This document shows positions 13,901-26,716 of a DNA stretch of 64,000 bases, in pieces. How positions within the stretch are numbered: position 1 is the stretch's first letter; every line of letters begins with the position of its first letter. This DNA is from Leucogyrophana mollusca (taxonomy: Eukaryota > Basidiomycota > Agaricomycetes > Boletales). Under the pieces are notes generated by a model that searched no databases, was not told where the DNA came from, and worked only from the letters and a program-made list of their open reading frames with translations. Position numbers and translations under genes: made by a program. The DNA lies in contig MU266378.1 in assembly GCA_021014945.1 (NCBI GenBank), forward strand, positions 78,550-142,549, given 5' to 3'.

Positions 13901-15221
13901 CTAGGACCAAGATTTGTCGTGTGTGTGTGTGTCGTCCAAGCCTTGAGATCGTTTGGATGAACTGGTGTCCCCACCAGAGTGTTCCAGGTCAACGGTAGTC
14001 AGGTACAGGGTGGTTGCTCTACGGCGATCATGGCTGTCAAAGGCGCTAGTTGCGTCCGAGCCTGGGGCTTCCTCGTCGTTTCTCAAAAATCGGTCGAGAT
14101 ATGTCGCAGTCACCAAGAGGCTGCAGACGAAAAGACAGACTGTGACCTAGGGGAAAGGAGCTCCTTAGACTGAACCTGATCCTCGAAAAATGACAAGTAG
14201 GCACGCACCTCGATCTCTCCCGTTATGAAAGCCAGGAGGCTCTTGTTCAAAAGTCGACAGATGGCGCGAAACAAAGATACAAATGACACAAGTATGCTAG
14301 ACGAGAAGATAGAGAGCACCATTCGACGTTGTCGCTTTACAGGAAGCTTGACGTTCCACAGCATACGCAAGGGTAGGATGACGAGTATTGCATCTGAGAT
14401 GACATCGGCTGCAGCGTTCACGGTTCAGATGGGGCTGGCGAGTATTTCAACGAGGTCTACGTGACTCACTGGCAAGTTGGTAGATGTCTGAGGCATGGGT
14501 AAAGGGACACGAAATAATGGCCAGGTTATACCTTAGCAGTGGAGCTGAGTCTTCGCTAGATGGCATGAAAGAATGGCATTACCAATAAAGATCGTGCCCA
14601 CAGATATAAGCCTTCCAGATCATAAGACCACTCCAAAGTAGGGCAAAGATAATGCTGACGCTGGTGGAGATACGGCGTGATTTCGAAGGGTGAATCAGCC
14701 GTGTTACAGAATACAAGATGCTCATGCGAACCGTCCTTAGACGTCAGAGGCGGGGTTGAGCCTGGATCTCGAGAAAGGAAGGGAGAATACACGACACACC
14801 ATACGAGACAGTTGAATGTAGAGACATAAACCCAATACGCGACGATGGATGTTTTACCGACTATGAGGGAGGTCAGCATCAAGTTGTCAAGTTCAAAACG
14901 ATGTAACGGACATGTCCTGATATACATCCAGCTAGAAACGACGCAGGCGGTGCCGCACAGTAATGCTACTGCCGCCCAGGCATCGTCCCACCAGAATCTT
15001 CCTATCGACAGACGGTGAACCAACCTGAAGAGAGTCAAAAGTATTGCAATGCCCTGCAGCACAGTGTTTATGACTTGATGTAATATTGCACCCGTTCAAA
15101 ATTGAGATGTCAATATGCTCGAGAACACTGAAAACACTCACTTGACGAGTCCGTAGTTGCCGATATCGCGGAGGACATGTTCGATGAGGAAAGAAGTGAA
15201 ATTAACAGCAAACACGCTCAT
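13901..15221 (-). CDS. Integral membrane protein, fungal rhodopsin-domain family
   Basis: Intron-split minus-strand gene. An N-terminal exon starts MSVFAVNFTSFLIEHVLRDI at 15221. Hydrophobic exons follow: LQGIAILLTLFRLVHRLSIG with a FWWDDAWAA motif (about 15000), then VGKTSIVAYWVYVSTFNCLV (about 14850). Next come RRISTSVSIIFALLWSGLMI (about 14640) and DVISDAILVILPLRMLWNVK (about 14390) with FSSSILVSFVSLFRAICRLL. The order of membrane segments and the WWDD(A)W motif fit the fungal rhodopsin-domain (Pth11/SAT4-like) membrane proteins common in agarics, usually of unknown function. The C-terminus is hydrophilic (Ser/Asp-rich) and ends at 13901 after a GT microsatellite (13919-13932). Exon joins were not all resolved, so the gene could carry a lesion. 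The start could lie upstream if a further exon exists at 15.3-15.9 kb. Confidence 0.62.
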
Positions 15222-15949
15222 TTGTGGTCCGACGCCATTGCTAAGTTAGACAAAGTTCGTTGTCACTTCGGCCCACTCCAGCCTCTAGGTTCGCATGCCA
15301 AAGCTTAGGGTCTATACGCTCCGATTGAAATCACAGTCGCAGCAACCGAGTTGAACAAGGTCACTCACGGATAAGAGAACCAAAGTAAACACACAGGCAG
15401 CCTTGACTCGTCGAGCTGTAACATGGCACATAACCGAACGGGACGGTGCTTGCAAGGTCCTGGTAGTATCCCGCAAGTCCACCGAGCCTCCAGGCTCTAA
15501 GGAACGGTTGCATTTCATTGAGAGTCTGTGGGATACTTCCACTTCGGACTCTATCACACTTTGCGTCAGCCCCAAACTGGGCAAGTCTAAATTAACTTTG
15601 TTGTGACCCTGTGAGTGGATTGCTGGAGTAGCGGCTGTATTTCGATCGTGGCTCACGCAGATTCCCCTTCAACGCCAATCAAAAGGTTATGAGTGATACG
15701 CAAACTTCCGTAGAGAGACAGGCCATCAGCTGAAGTTTGCAATTCGCACATCGCCCCCCGAAATAGCGGAATGGACGGAAAGGTTGTGGAGCGCTTGCTC
15801 ACCGACGTACTGCAAGGCCTGCCTATAGTCATTGGCGACTACTACTAGGGGTGGCACGGAAAACATATATGTATATTGGGTGCGGACGTAAGAGAAATAC
15901 TGAGAGATCGTACCGACGTGTCCGATCGTCCGAGAAGAACACATCATGC
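15222..15949. other. Interval between rhodopsin-type gene and CLC gene
   Basis: Two minus-strand frames (15312-15656, 114 aa; 15726-15947, 73 aa) are open but match nothing I know. They could be 5' exons of the rhodopsin-type gene or chance. The stretch must also hold the CLC 3' UTR. Confidence 0.35.
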
Positions 15950-18900
15950 TTAGGATTTCTCCTCTAGCTCACTGAGGAACGCCAACCAAGTCTTTTTATC
16001 GATGACGCCCTCATCTACAAACAAATTTGGCATTAGTTCTAGAGCACTGGGACGCGGAATAAGCCACTTACAGTCGCCATCAGTGTCAGTAACCACAACA
16101 TACCTGGCACCTAGCTTAGCAAAGAACTGGTGCAGGAGCTCCAATGGCGAGTTTGACTGAATTGTGAGAGGTGCCTAATTCAAGTCAAGATTCATCATCC
16201 GCGGTTTCTGAGGCTTGGAATTGGTCAGTTCGGACTAACCTTGTCCATGTACACACTAAAATCAAATGGATCATGGGCTGCCATGCTGTCCGTGAGGGAA
16301 GTGTACGAAGCAGCCATGTCACGGTCTTCGTGTGTGTCGTTCCTGTGGAATCGGACCTCCTCGCTCCCCTCGTCCGCAACAATGGCTACAAGTGGGAGCG
16401 AATCGGCATTAGAAGATGCGGTGACAGCAGATGACAAGACTTGCTCAAAGCGTGCTCCAGCTCACTCGCACCGATATATCCGACCATACGCCTCCCATCT
16501 CCATCCCTGTTCTGTTTAAGGATGGGAAAGCCACAATCATCGTGACCCGAGTTCAACAGCGCTTGCAGCTGATCCCTCAAGCTCTCCACGGTGTTTACAC
16601 GATCCAACTGTATGGCAATCGCGTCGCGATCCATCTGTGAGCCAGATAAGTTTATGGCAGGGTTGGGCTGAGAGTATGTTGACTTACTACTTCGCCTAAG
16701 GAAAGGTTGCCCCAAAGGTACTCGTGCTTGGCGTCAAGGTAGGGGAGCTGAGAAAGCCTTCGTAAAACAAAAGATTAGACCATAGGGAACTGGGAGCAAG
16801 AGCTACGCTCAACCTACTCTATAACAAGGTCGTAGATGCCTTTGGGTTCCAGCGCATCGGCGACCGTCTTAGCCACGAGAACCGACAGCATGACTGGAGC
16901 CGCATATGTTAGCGTATCCGTAAGCTCAAACATGATGACAGCCAGAGACACAGTCGTTCGCTGCAGGAAAACAATCGTCGGTTTAACCTTTGCATGAGAG
17001 AGTACACAAGTCTTACTGTAACACCCGATAGCGCGGCGGCCGCCCCAACCATTGCATAAAGTCCAGGAATGACGCAGTCCATGTCGTCTCCGCACACACC
17101 GAATACACCGCTCCCGGGATAACGCCACTGCAGCCACTGCACGCATATTCCAACAATCCGCCCAGCACACGCGCCGACTCCGAGTGTTGGGATGAAGATT
17201 CCCGCAGGAAGCTTGATCCCGAACGTTACAATCGTCAAAGCCCCCTTTATGACCATGGCAACGAGAATGGCGCGGATGACAGTCCACGTGCGACTGAGGT
17301 CTCCTGGATCCAGGACGCACAGGCCCGAGTAACTGTCTGTGTTGCCCGTGCGACACTCAGAGAAGAGATTGTACACAAGTTCGGTGCCGCTCATGCGAGT
17401 AAAGGGGTTGAGGAAGCAAAAAACAGTAGTAATAAGCGTAACCTAACTACGTGAGCATAAAATACGACGACAGTTAGAGAATGACGTACAAGAATCACTT
17501 CGGCAACGGGATGGGTCTTCAGCCAGGTTGCGTTACGCACATCACGACTCCACCGATAATTTAACTTGGAGAAGTAAGCACCATACACGCCCTACAAAAA
17601 CACATTATCAGATGAGACATAGAGAAAACATAAGCCCGCAACGCACCCCCAGTGCACCAAGCAGCAGAAAGAAGATCAACTCGTACGCATGCCAGTCCTA
17701 GAAGCATCTCAATCGTCTTAGCCAATCAACTTACAGCTTTAGGATATACACTTACCTTGTCATATGTGACCTGGAACAACACTAATTTACCTGTACCAAA
17801 TGGATCGAGGAACCTGAGTGTGACAGCAGCTATCATTGCACAAAAGAAACTGATGCTCATTCAGAGAATTGTTAAATCGCACCCGTTGAACTTACCTTCT
17901 CCACATAACCTAAAGTCAATACGTCAACGAAGTGTTCAGCTGTTATGGAGAGGTCAAACCTTCGGTGGAAAGAAGTATGACACCTCTTCCAAGCTGAACA
18001 AGGTTCCGCCGATGGGCGCCCCGAACGCAACAGCGACACCAGCCGCGCATGCTGCACTGAGGATCTCCCGCCTCTTGCCTGCAGTGAAGATTTAGCGCAC
18101 AACCGCAAAAATGCAGGCAAAAAATACAAACCTTCGTTGTTTTCATACTTGCTGTTATAGCGGCTTACAATATTACCAATGCAGCTTGCTATGTGCACAA
18201 AGGGGCCCTCTTTGCCTAACAACGACCGGTCATGAGAAATCGCGCCGAAATTATGAGTAGCGTGTGATGCAACTACCTAGCGAGAGCCCCGAACCAACCG
18301 AAAGTGCAAGTCCAACTGCTTTGGTGAAAAGGGTGCGACCGCCAAGATATCCGTGGATGACAAAACCTTTAGCATTGAAATGAGACGGTGGGAATTGGGA
18401 GTGCAGTGCAATCAGAAAATCACAGACCTGAGAGGATGGTTTTGATTTCTGGGATGCCGCTGCCGGCAGCCTGTTCGAAATCGTCACAATTTGACCGTTG
18501 TGGTCGCAGTCAACAGCAGACGTACATAGTAAAGTTTACGTTTGGGCTCGGAATGAGAAGAAGGGCTGTACTTTCCGTCTCCTCTAAATCCAGGAGCCAA
18601 CACGCCGGACTCCTTCCGTGTAACGAATGAAGTTGAAGCCGTCAGATGAATGGTGAGAAGGCACGATGTCGTAGCGAGTAAGATCTAGTGCTTCAACGTC
18701 AATCTTCATTGCCAACTTAAATGATGACTGACTTACGGCTATGATTGTGTACGCAGTGTACTCCAGGCCATCATGCTCGTCACCCGCAGGAGCATGCCCT
18801 TGGTGGGTCCAAGACCCAAGCACTTGCGACCACGTACGCCAGTCAGGACAAAGACCCTCTTCGAATGGCTTTGCCTCGGCAATCGCGGGGCAACAAAACT

Positions 18901-19654
18901 GCCTTGCATGCCACCAGGCGGGCGCACAGTAGCCGTCCTTTATGTCAAAGAGCCACTGCTCTCCGCGAACGACAAGGAAGGCGACAACAGCGGTCAGAAA
19001 ACCCACGATGGTGACAATAATCCAGCCAAGACTTTTGTCGTAGGCGAGGCGTACTCGAGAGCGTATTGACTTTCCACGTCGCAACCGAGAAAAGCGTACA
19101 GAATCCTTGATAGAATCGTGGAGCCAGTCGATGGAAGAAAACGAAGAATACCACACCCGGATACCGTTTGTACGGACGTGAATATCTGCTTCAGATGCAG
19201 TAGATTTCGAGTTGACGAGTGGAGCATCGTAAGCAGATATAGGCCGTTGGGATATACGATGGTGCAAAGTGCTGCGAAACGACGTTGGTGAAATAGTGGT
19301 GGGCGTAACGGGACCCGACACAATACCCCTGGGGAGGGATAAATCAGGCAAAGCTGGTAAATTGCGGCGGAACCGAAAGCTCGAAGTTCGGGGAGTCAAC
19401 GTTGGACGGCGAATTGGAGGTAAAGTACCATAGTTAGCGCCGTTGGAATCAGACCGTAACGCGGTCGCTTCGTCGGGCGTCTCCGGAGCTACATCATGGC
19501 TAGGGGTGGTGGGTATAGTAGGTATGGTGGATGTCGTGTCGTTGGTACCTATCCGAAGAAGGCGCTGCCTGCGATAATCGGTAGGAGAAGGTCCACTCAA
19601 GGGGCCGGTTGGTGGGCCGGTCAAAGATAACGAGGATGACCGCGACCTATGCAT
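15950..19654 (-). CDS. CLC-type voltage-gated chloride channel/transporter
   Basis: Long minus-strand gene with many short introns. It starts [13 protein letters not shown] at 19654 and has a roughly 200-residue hydrophilic N-terminus. The first membrane helix is [23 protein letters not shown] signatures follow in order: a [12 protein letters not shown] block near 18480-18440, GKEGPFVH (18215-18190) with the gating glutamate, and the GAPIGG..FSLEE block near 18010. Later membrane segments include [20 protein letters not shown] (about 17190-17140), the third anion-pathway signature. Two CBS domains end the protein (about 16715-16430 and 16150-15950). Fungal CLC proteins such as Gef1 work in Golgi/endosomes and help charge balance and metal loading of secretory enzymes. 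The intact GKEGP and CBS pair argue for a functional gene. Divergent from SmD3. Confidence 0.95.
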
Positions 19655-20012
19655 TCAGGTATTCGGCAGCTCACCTGCAAGTAATTAGCAATCTGGGTCA
19701 TTTTAAAGATATCCTACGTACAACTGATCAACAAAAGTGCTTCTCGTCTCGCAAGATTCCGGCCACCGTGCTACCAGTGCTGGAGGCCACACCAGAGTGC
19801 GAATCTGCAAGCTTTCTTGGATATCCTAGTAGAGAAGGACTGTGAAGTCGTGGTATACTAAGTCTCTGAAGCCTAAGGGTTGCTGGGGCAGTTGGACTCA
19901 GCAGAAGTAGCTCCCGACGCGTGTGCCCGATTAGGACTGCAGTGGGCAGACTGGATCCCAAACAAAATATGTGTCAACAAACTCTGCCCTCTTCCTCCTT
20001 CGACCAGCAACA
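19655..20012. promoter_or_regulatory. Divergent promoter, CLC gene and SMD3
   Basis: A 358-bp interval between the start codons of the minus-strand CLC gene and the plus-strand SmD3 gene. It must hold both promoters and 5' UTRs. I see no convincing TATA box; the sequence just before the SmD3 ATG is pyrimidine-rich (CTCTTCCTCCTTC near 19989). Confidence 0.5.
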
Positions 20013-20651
20013 ATGACTACGGCAGGACTTGGAGTTCCCGTAAAGCTTCTGCATGAATCGCTGGGACATGTTATCACCGTCGAGCTCAAGACTGGTCAGC
20101 TCTACCGCGGTAAACTCGCCGAAGGTTCGAGATCTTTACCGCTATTGTTATGTGTGGCTGATATAATTGATCCTTTAACGATTGCGATTTGCCTTCGCCC
20201 TTGTAGCCGAGGATAACCTGAATATCTCTTTAAAAGAAATCACCGTGACTGGACGAGATGGGCGTGTGTCTCAGCTAGATCAAGTGTATATCAGGGGAAG
20301 TATGATCAGGTTTTTCATTGTACCAGACATGCTACAGAACGCCCCGATGTACGTTCCTCGTCCTTTCTTATTTACTTGTAACTAATGTGGGGCAGGTTCA
20401 AACGAGTAGGACCAAACGCTATGCGGGGACGAGGTATTGGTACAGCACGTGGTCGCGCAACCATCATGCGTGGTACGTTTTGGTCAATTCATCCTCACCT
20501 TTTCTCGGTGCTGACGGTGATATGTCGTTCTCGTACCCAGCCAACGGTACGAATGAGCTCACAGCCCGCTCTTGGTTACGGCTGCTAATCGTGGTATATT
20601 ACAGCTCGCCGTGGTCGTGGTGTTCCGCAGGCACGGGGTATCAGACGGTGA
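20013..20651 (+). CDS. SMD3: Small nuclear ribonucleoprotein SmD3
   Basis: Four exons: 20013-20124, 20207-20348, 20396-20472, 20605-20651. They join in phase to 125 aa, the usual size of SmD3. The Sm1 motif is [20 protein letters not shown] plus [16 protein letters not shown]. The Sm2 motif is [18 protein letters not shown]. The C-terminus is the typical RG-rich tail ([12 protein letters not shown], then [15 protein letters not shown]). SmD3 is a core Sm ring protein of spliceosomal U1, U2, U4 and U5 snRNPs and acts in nucleus and cytoplasm. Its RG tail is normally a target of arginine methylation. Convergent with SDHAF4. Confidence 0.96.
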
Positions 20652-21004
20652 AACTCAGGTTCCACAGCGCTTCCGCTCTCGAGCGGCACCAAAATGTCCT
20701 TACTGTCTCTAATAATGTTTTTGTAGTAGCACAATACATATCAGATTGCTTGATTGTACATGTTCTGATCCCGAAAGCCTCAAGGTTTCAAATACGGTGT
20801 CTGGTCGCAGTTATCATGTGGCAGAGCTGTTCCTTGAGCTTGGCAAGATCTGCCCCATCAAGGCTCCATTCTGATGTAGTATGGAGTCCAGAATGCTCTC
20901 CACCTGGATTCTAGGATAAGAATACCCCCCAGGTACAACGCAGTAGATAACCAACCAACTGCTCGCCCCTACAAGACCCGAGCCAACGGTGATCGCCGCA
21001 CCTA
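20652..21004. other. Convergent 3' interval SMD3/SDHAF4
   Basis: A 353-bp stretch between two convergent stop codons. No gene seen; it holds both 3' UTRs. Confidence 0.5.
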
Positions 21005-21397
21005 CTAGAAGTCTGACACTCGCCCTTTGAAGCTCCAATCACCACCATCTTCGCTCCATTTTCCGACTGGTTCCCTCTTCGGACCTCCCTGTTCGCCGGT
21101 CCGCGGATTGACGTCACCCTCGAACTCCGGGACCAGAGGCTTCCGCGCATCGGGATGCAATGCGAGCTCTGCCTCTGCCTCACCACGAGACAGCGTGGGT
21201 GACGACAATGGCATTTGAGCGGCGCGCTGGAGGTCTTCGAACTCGCGCTGAAGTTCGCGTGGTAATGGTGGAGGGGCGGGTCGGTTCAGACTCGACCCCG
21301 CCATCCGACGAACATGAGGCTGGAGTTGTTGTTTAGCCTGTTGTGTGGACCACGAACCGACCAGAAGGATTGAACGTAAGGGGATGCGGGGTAACAT
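21005..21397 (-). CDS. Succinate dehydrogenase assembly factor 4
   Basis: Single open frame of 130 aa (start 21397). The C-terminal block NPRTGEQGGPKREPVG, then GDWSFKGRVSDF at the stop, is the diagnostic DUF1674 motif of SDHAF4/Sdh8. The N-terminus (MLPRIPLRSILLVGSW..) is Arg-rich without acidic residues and looks like a mitochondrial targeting sequence. Sdh8/SDHAF4 binds flavinylated Sdh1 in the matrix, protects it from autooxidation and promotes Sdh1-Sdh2 joining in complex II. The length fits the family (about 110-140 aa). No intron seen; the start could be slightly different. Confidence 0.92.
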   Translation of the reverse strand: MLPRIPLRSILLVGSWSTQQAKQQLQPHVRRMAGSSLNRPAPPPLPRELQREFEDLQRAAQMPLSSPTLSRGEAEAELALHPDARKPLVPEFEGDVNPRTGEQGGPKREPVGKWSEDGGDWSFKGRVSDF

Positions 21398-22698
21398 ACG
21401 AAAGCTGGTCTGTGATTATTCTGGGCAAGAATAAACACGCTCTTTATCAGCATACCGAAAACCCGGGTAAGGAAGTCTTAAGGAGGATTGGTGTTTTGTC
21501 ATTGCTCACCGATATATTGCTCACTCTCTGATCGGGTGTCAATTTTAGTGGACGATCTACCGGAACTTGGCAGTAGGAATCCGAAGAGGCGTACAGTGTC
21601 TCGTCACTTTGTAGTGATGGATGAGAAGAGAAAAGTCCGGTGTGCGGTGTGCGGGTTCCTGCCGACTCTACCCGCCGGCGGGGTCGATCGATGCTCGCGG
21701 GGTCACATACTCGATCTGGCAATGCCGGAACTCCGTGGCATTCCTAAGTAGTCCTTTGCCTCCGCCCACCTCGCCAGCATCTGGGTCATCCACAGACCCC
21801 ACAGCGCCCAAGGCACACAGTCGCGACGCAATTAGTACAAATAAAAGAAGTTCTCGTTGGATTGTGGCAATTTTCGCCGTCAGCAAAAGTGCCGCACCCT
21901 CTCGGAGACATCCAGAGATTAAACAGCGGATGAATAACCAGGTGGCAAATATGGGCATATCTTCCACCTCGAGTCAAAAATACGGCGCTTTGTGGGGGGT
22001 GATCACTAAGTCTTGGTAAGAGACAAAGCTTCTTGATACTCCTCGGTTGAGAGCTATTTTTAATCGTAGGTAGCTTGGTAAACCTTGGATATACATGCTT
22101 GGATACTCTCAAGGTCGAACACAAATATGACTAAAAATATAGGTAGACCGTCAGGAACGGTCACACAGGATGGAATCAAGAACTGGCTCTAATCACTTCT
22201 GCGTGGAGGAGCTTGGTTGTGACCTTCCATCACAACGGGTGAGGAACTTGTGTGTTACCGTGCTGTAGGTACAGGTCGGCATCTGCATTCGGCACCGAAA
22301 GTTATGGTAAGAATTGAAAGTCCGCTGACATTATATTCCACGTGAGCAGGGGAATGAGTTTTGTGGTGAAAATTATTTAATCGAGAGCTGTCGGGTGACC
22401 GCTGTCATGATCGTAGCTGTTGTTTAACTGTCAGCGTCGCTTAACAGTCGACTAACAGGTGAATTACCTCCTCTCGCACAGCCGGAAACTCGCTCTCACC
22501 AGCCAAATTTTTACTCTGCTTTCCGAAGCTGTGGGGTCCTACAGAAGCCTATACAGAAATTCAGGGCCACAAGTCTAGCCGCCACCTTCCGACAGATTTA
22601 TTTAGCACACTCGAAATACTATCTCTGGCACAACTGCGTCTGCGATCTTCTTCTCCTCCCCGTCCTACGGTCACTCAATCTTTCATCCTGGCATCTTA
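21398..22698. other. 1.3-kb interval upstream of the zinc-cluster gene
   Basis: Contains cysteine-rich short frames on both strands, for example plus-strand 21488-21751 with RKVRCAVCGFLPTLPAGG and a following RCSRGH. The Cys spacing hints at a zinc knuckle, but no splice model or family fits. The part from about 22100 to 22698 is probably the promoter and leader of the transcription factor. Confidence 0.35.
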
Positions 22699-25600
22699 AT
22701 GCAAACAACTCGCTCATACTATCCATCGAGTGCATATCCTTCAAATGTCATAGAAATTAGCGATGCATACGCCGCGGCGCAGCAGCCCATGGCGAGCTCG
22801 TCGATGGTCACACTGCACGAACCCGAGCCATGCTCCGATGATCCTGTCATTTACAAGAAACGCAAGATAGAGCGCGCATGCGACGCCTGTCGACGCAGGA
22901 AGACCAAATGCGACGGTCCTCATATGCCTGGCAATATTTGCACGAACTGTATACAGAACCGCAAAACGTGCTCATACGTGTGCGTTCTTGTGTCCTCTTA
23001 CTTGAACACTTACTAACGGATGTTCCGCGTTCCGTTAGTGAGGCCTCAAAGCCTCGAGGACCACCCAAGGCGTCAGTCTCATCGCCATTGTATTACTAAT
23101 TATAATGAAAGACTGAGACATTGCGGTACACAGGTATATCACTGGGCTTGAGGATCGGCTAGAGAAAATGGAGGCACTCTTGAAACGGGTGAGTCAATTT
23201 TACGTCCATCTGCGATCTGCCTGGCGTGCTTGGTGTCGAGTGTGTGTCGGTGAGCTTCAGGGCCCTTAAACCCCATTTGAGCCCATTTCGCGGCATTTTT
23301 GTCAGCTTTGATGCTCGGTCATTTAGGTTTTTTAATGACCTCTCCATTGCTTGCGAGGGGAATTGGCGGTGTCAATAGCCTTACTAATGTTGATTACAGC
23401 TTCGTCCCGAGGCCGACTTTTCAGAGGAACTCGGACCACCAGTGATACGGGACTCTTGGAAGACAGAAGCGGAATCGGCGAGGCTGCCGTCACCTCACGA
23501 GAAGTCTTCTTCGCCATCGGCCCCATCCTCCAGGTTGAAAGGGTCGCCAGCATCTCTGCGTAGCAACGCCTTACCTCCTGTCGGCGTTTCCAGCGCCATC
23601 GTACCGTCATCTCGCATCAGCAGTCGCAGCCGTGGAACGCCCCGTAGTGACACCGACTCTTCCGATTATTTCTCCTCTTCTGAGAGTGAAGAGGTAGGAG
23701 AGCTCAGCCTCTCACGGGGCATGAAGCGCCTTACTATCCGCGGACTCGAACCGGCGATGGAACCTGCGGCGGAGAATAGTCCGCTCATGGACAGTCAAGT
23801 CCGCTTTCATGGCAAGAGCAGCTGTTTTAAGCTTATCGAGCCAACGCGAAAGTTGCGGGAAGAACACATGGTCACTCTTGGTGTTTATTCGCCCGAGTCT
23901 GAAAGCGGTGGAACAAACCGTCACTCTCCGGCTAGCCCTATTGATGTTGCACCCACGAGACGGCCAGAATTCTGGGCGACTCCTCCGGTAAGTTTTCCGG
24001 TGATCACTGTTTCCCGTCCTTCTGACGGTCCCCTCATTTCTGTGTTTATCCCCAAATGTCGACATCCTCCCTCGTACAGTGGGAGCTCGCATTTGAAGGA
24101 TTTCAAGACCGGCTCGCGAGTCTTTGCCAGACCTTGACATCAGAGTTCCCTCCGCCTGATTTGGCTGGCAACTTAATCAAGCTTTTCTTCACCCACATCA
24201 ATCCCCAGTTCCCGCTATTTCATCGGCCGACGTTTGAACGGCAGTGGCGCGAGAGACTTCAAGAACAGGACCCATGGTTCGCGTGTCTGTGCTTATCGTT
24301 ATTTGCGGTGGCGAGCCGATGGAGTGATGACCCTCGCGTCCTGGATGACGGTGACTACGGAGTTCCGGAGGCCGAAAGGCCCAAGGACGAGATGAAATGG
24401 CAGCGTGCAGGATGGAGATACTTCAACACGGCCGTCGGTAAGGAATATGTACGCATATACACCGGGGGTACTCATAATCTCGTCAGACGTTCATCGGGAC
24501 TCGCGGAGCCTTTTTCACCCTCCTGGTCTGTTCGAAGTGCAGACCATGACAGTGAGATTAATTCCCTCATGACAATGAGCTCACGTCAATTTTTATGTTT
24601 TAATCTATCACAGCTCTTGGGAATGTTCCTCCGCGGCACCGCATTTCACCCCGTGGGCTGGCTTTTCATTAGCATTGGTCTCCGCAAGGCCCAAGATGTT
24701 GGTGCGCACCGGAAAAAAGTATACGGCAACAAACCGAGCGTCGAGGAAGAACTCTGGAAGAGGGCCTTCTGGATGCTCGTTCTATACGACAGAATAGGTA
24801 GTGCTGCCCTGGGGCGTCCATGCTGCTCTGGAGAAGAAGAGTGAGTCCGTTATTTGTCCTCCGCTATTTTCTCCGAGATCAGGCGCTGACTCCGTGCCAA
24901 GTTTTGATGTGGAGCTTCCATTGGAAGTTGATGATGAATACTGGGAGCCAGAAGACCCAGACCGAGCTTTTCAGCAACCGGAAGGCGTACCATCAAAGAT
25001 TGCCGCTTTCAACTCGTATCTGAAGTTGACTAAGATAGCGGCGTATGCCTTGAGGACTATCGTGAGTACCCCTTTTTCGTAATTGTAATATATATAACAA
25101 CCGTGCCCTTGGCACAGTATGTCCTTGATAGGTCGAAATTGTTGGTTAGCGCCGCGCGGCCGCGGTGGCAGGAGGTATTAACGCAGCTCAACACTGCGAT
25201 GACTGAATGGGTGGACTCAATACCCCCTCACCGTGCGTTTTATTTCATTCCACAAAATATATACCCCGCAACCTAACGGCCACGGCTAGTGCAATGGGCC
25301 AACAATTTCGAAGATCAACTGTTCGCAAACCAATCGGCGACGTTATACACCACGTACTACCTCATCCAGATCCTCATTTACCGCCCGTTCCTGCCCGTTT
25401 CTCTCCGCTCCCTCGCTAATAGGCCACCGCACTCCAACATGCCGGTCCCATGCATTGCCATCTGTGTCAACGCGGGTAAATGCTGCGCTCGTATACTCAG
25501 AATTCAGATACAACGTGGCTTGTCGAATATTCCAAGCCTGATATGCGCAGCGCACATGTGTGCAGCGATCCTGCTCATGAATTTCTGGGATTTGAAATGG

Positions 25601-26716
25601 CAGGAACGTAACTATCTCCAGTCAGGTCCGCTGGAAGATGTCAAGCCCCCTTTGGCTATGGCTATGGCGGAACTTCTCGAGGACGTGTCTGTTTTTACGG
25701 AAGCCCTTGAGCTGGTGAAGCCTCGATGGAGAAACGCAGAAATGTATCTGTAAGTATCCCAGCATTACTTAGGCATAGACGATCTGACTAGAGTTGTTTC
25801 GGCTATAGGAAGGATCTCAGCACGTCGATGCCCTTCAGCTCGAGCGATTCCATGTACTCAGGTCATGAAGAGGAAGCTACCCGCCATTCGAAGTCCTATG
25901 AGCGTGGTTATGATGCTCCCCCGCCAGAGTATCGTGCTCCCCCACCAGAATACCGACCAGCACCTCCTCCTGATTATCGCGCGCCACCTCCTCCCATTAC
26001 CACATATCCGTACAAAGCACCTACCGAACCATCAACGGGAAGTCCCCAGTGGTTCGACTTCCCTCACGTCACGAAACATCCCGTACCTGCCTCGCTCCCT
26101 CTATGGCCAGCCCAACCCACCACAACCGGAACGCCGACGACCTGGGGGACTGAGGCTCAGGCCCAGTCCCAGCCTTATTTCTCAACGTCGCACGTCGCAC
26201 CGACGTTCCAGTCGTCGTCACTTCGTGACTACGGCCAGTTCGCAGGACCCAACAGCAATTATGTTGCGCGGAGGACCTCGGTTTCAAGTTTCCACTCAGG
26301 GTCAAGTAGCTCCCGTTGTGCCGAAGCGCCCGTGCCTCATCGAGATCCTTCAGCCATGAGGCCGCGGGAGATTGATCTGAGTACCCGTATGCCTTATGAA
26401 ATGACTGCCCCCCTCAACGGGAGTCGGCATGATGACAGGAGATATTCACAGTGTACGGCTGTCCCTGAGTCCAGGTGAGTTCACTGCCGTGGGCCTGCAG
26501 CTACAAGAGACTGACCCCGTTTCGTCCAGATATGGCTGGCCAGGTGCTAGCTGGGAGCAGCATCCCTCACATACTCAGTTTCAAGCCAATGGTGGCTCTA
26601 TCTCTGGTCCTCCCGCAGTGGTCAGGGCGGGCGGTTCTCGAACTGGTCACCCCCCTCGGCATGCCGATAGTGATTACACACATGGCCAGGTGCTCTCATA
26701 TACCGGACATTACTAA
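22699..26716 (+). CDS. Zn2Cys6 fungal-specific transcription factor
   Basis: Multi-exon gene. Exon 1 (22699 to about 22977) encodes the zinc cluster CDACRRRKTKC, then CTNC and CSY, i.e. C-x2-C-x6-C ... C-x2-C-x6-C. The next short exon (about 23135-23188) gives a coiled linker YITGLEDRLEKMEALLKR, typical of dimerising Gal4-class factors. A Ser-rich linker follows (23400-23990). The fungal-specific regulatory domain begins at about 24080 (LIKLFFTHINPQFPLFHRPT, then WFACLCLSLFAVASRWSDDP). It continues through exons near 24600-25750 (WLFISIGLRKAQDVGAHRKK, LPLEVDDEYWEPEDPD). The C-terminus carries Pro/Tyr repeats (PPPEYR units, 25918-25990) and Ser/His-rich sequence to the stop at 26716. The middle domain resembles XlnR/Gal4-type regulators, but targets cannot be inferred. 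Exon borders are approximate. Confidence 0.93.
25915..25995 (+). repeat. PPPEYR/PPPDYR coding repeat
   Basis: Inside the transcription factor: four imperfect 24-27 nt units encoding APPPEYR, APPPEYR, APPPDYR and APPPPI. A proline/tyrosine repeat of this kind may serve as an activation or WW-domain-binding segment (inference). Confidence 0.7.

Noticed and set aside
23159..23347. Minus-strand frame inside the transcription factor
   Set aside because: It covers an intron and exon edges of the zinc-cluster gene and is a shadow frame.
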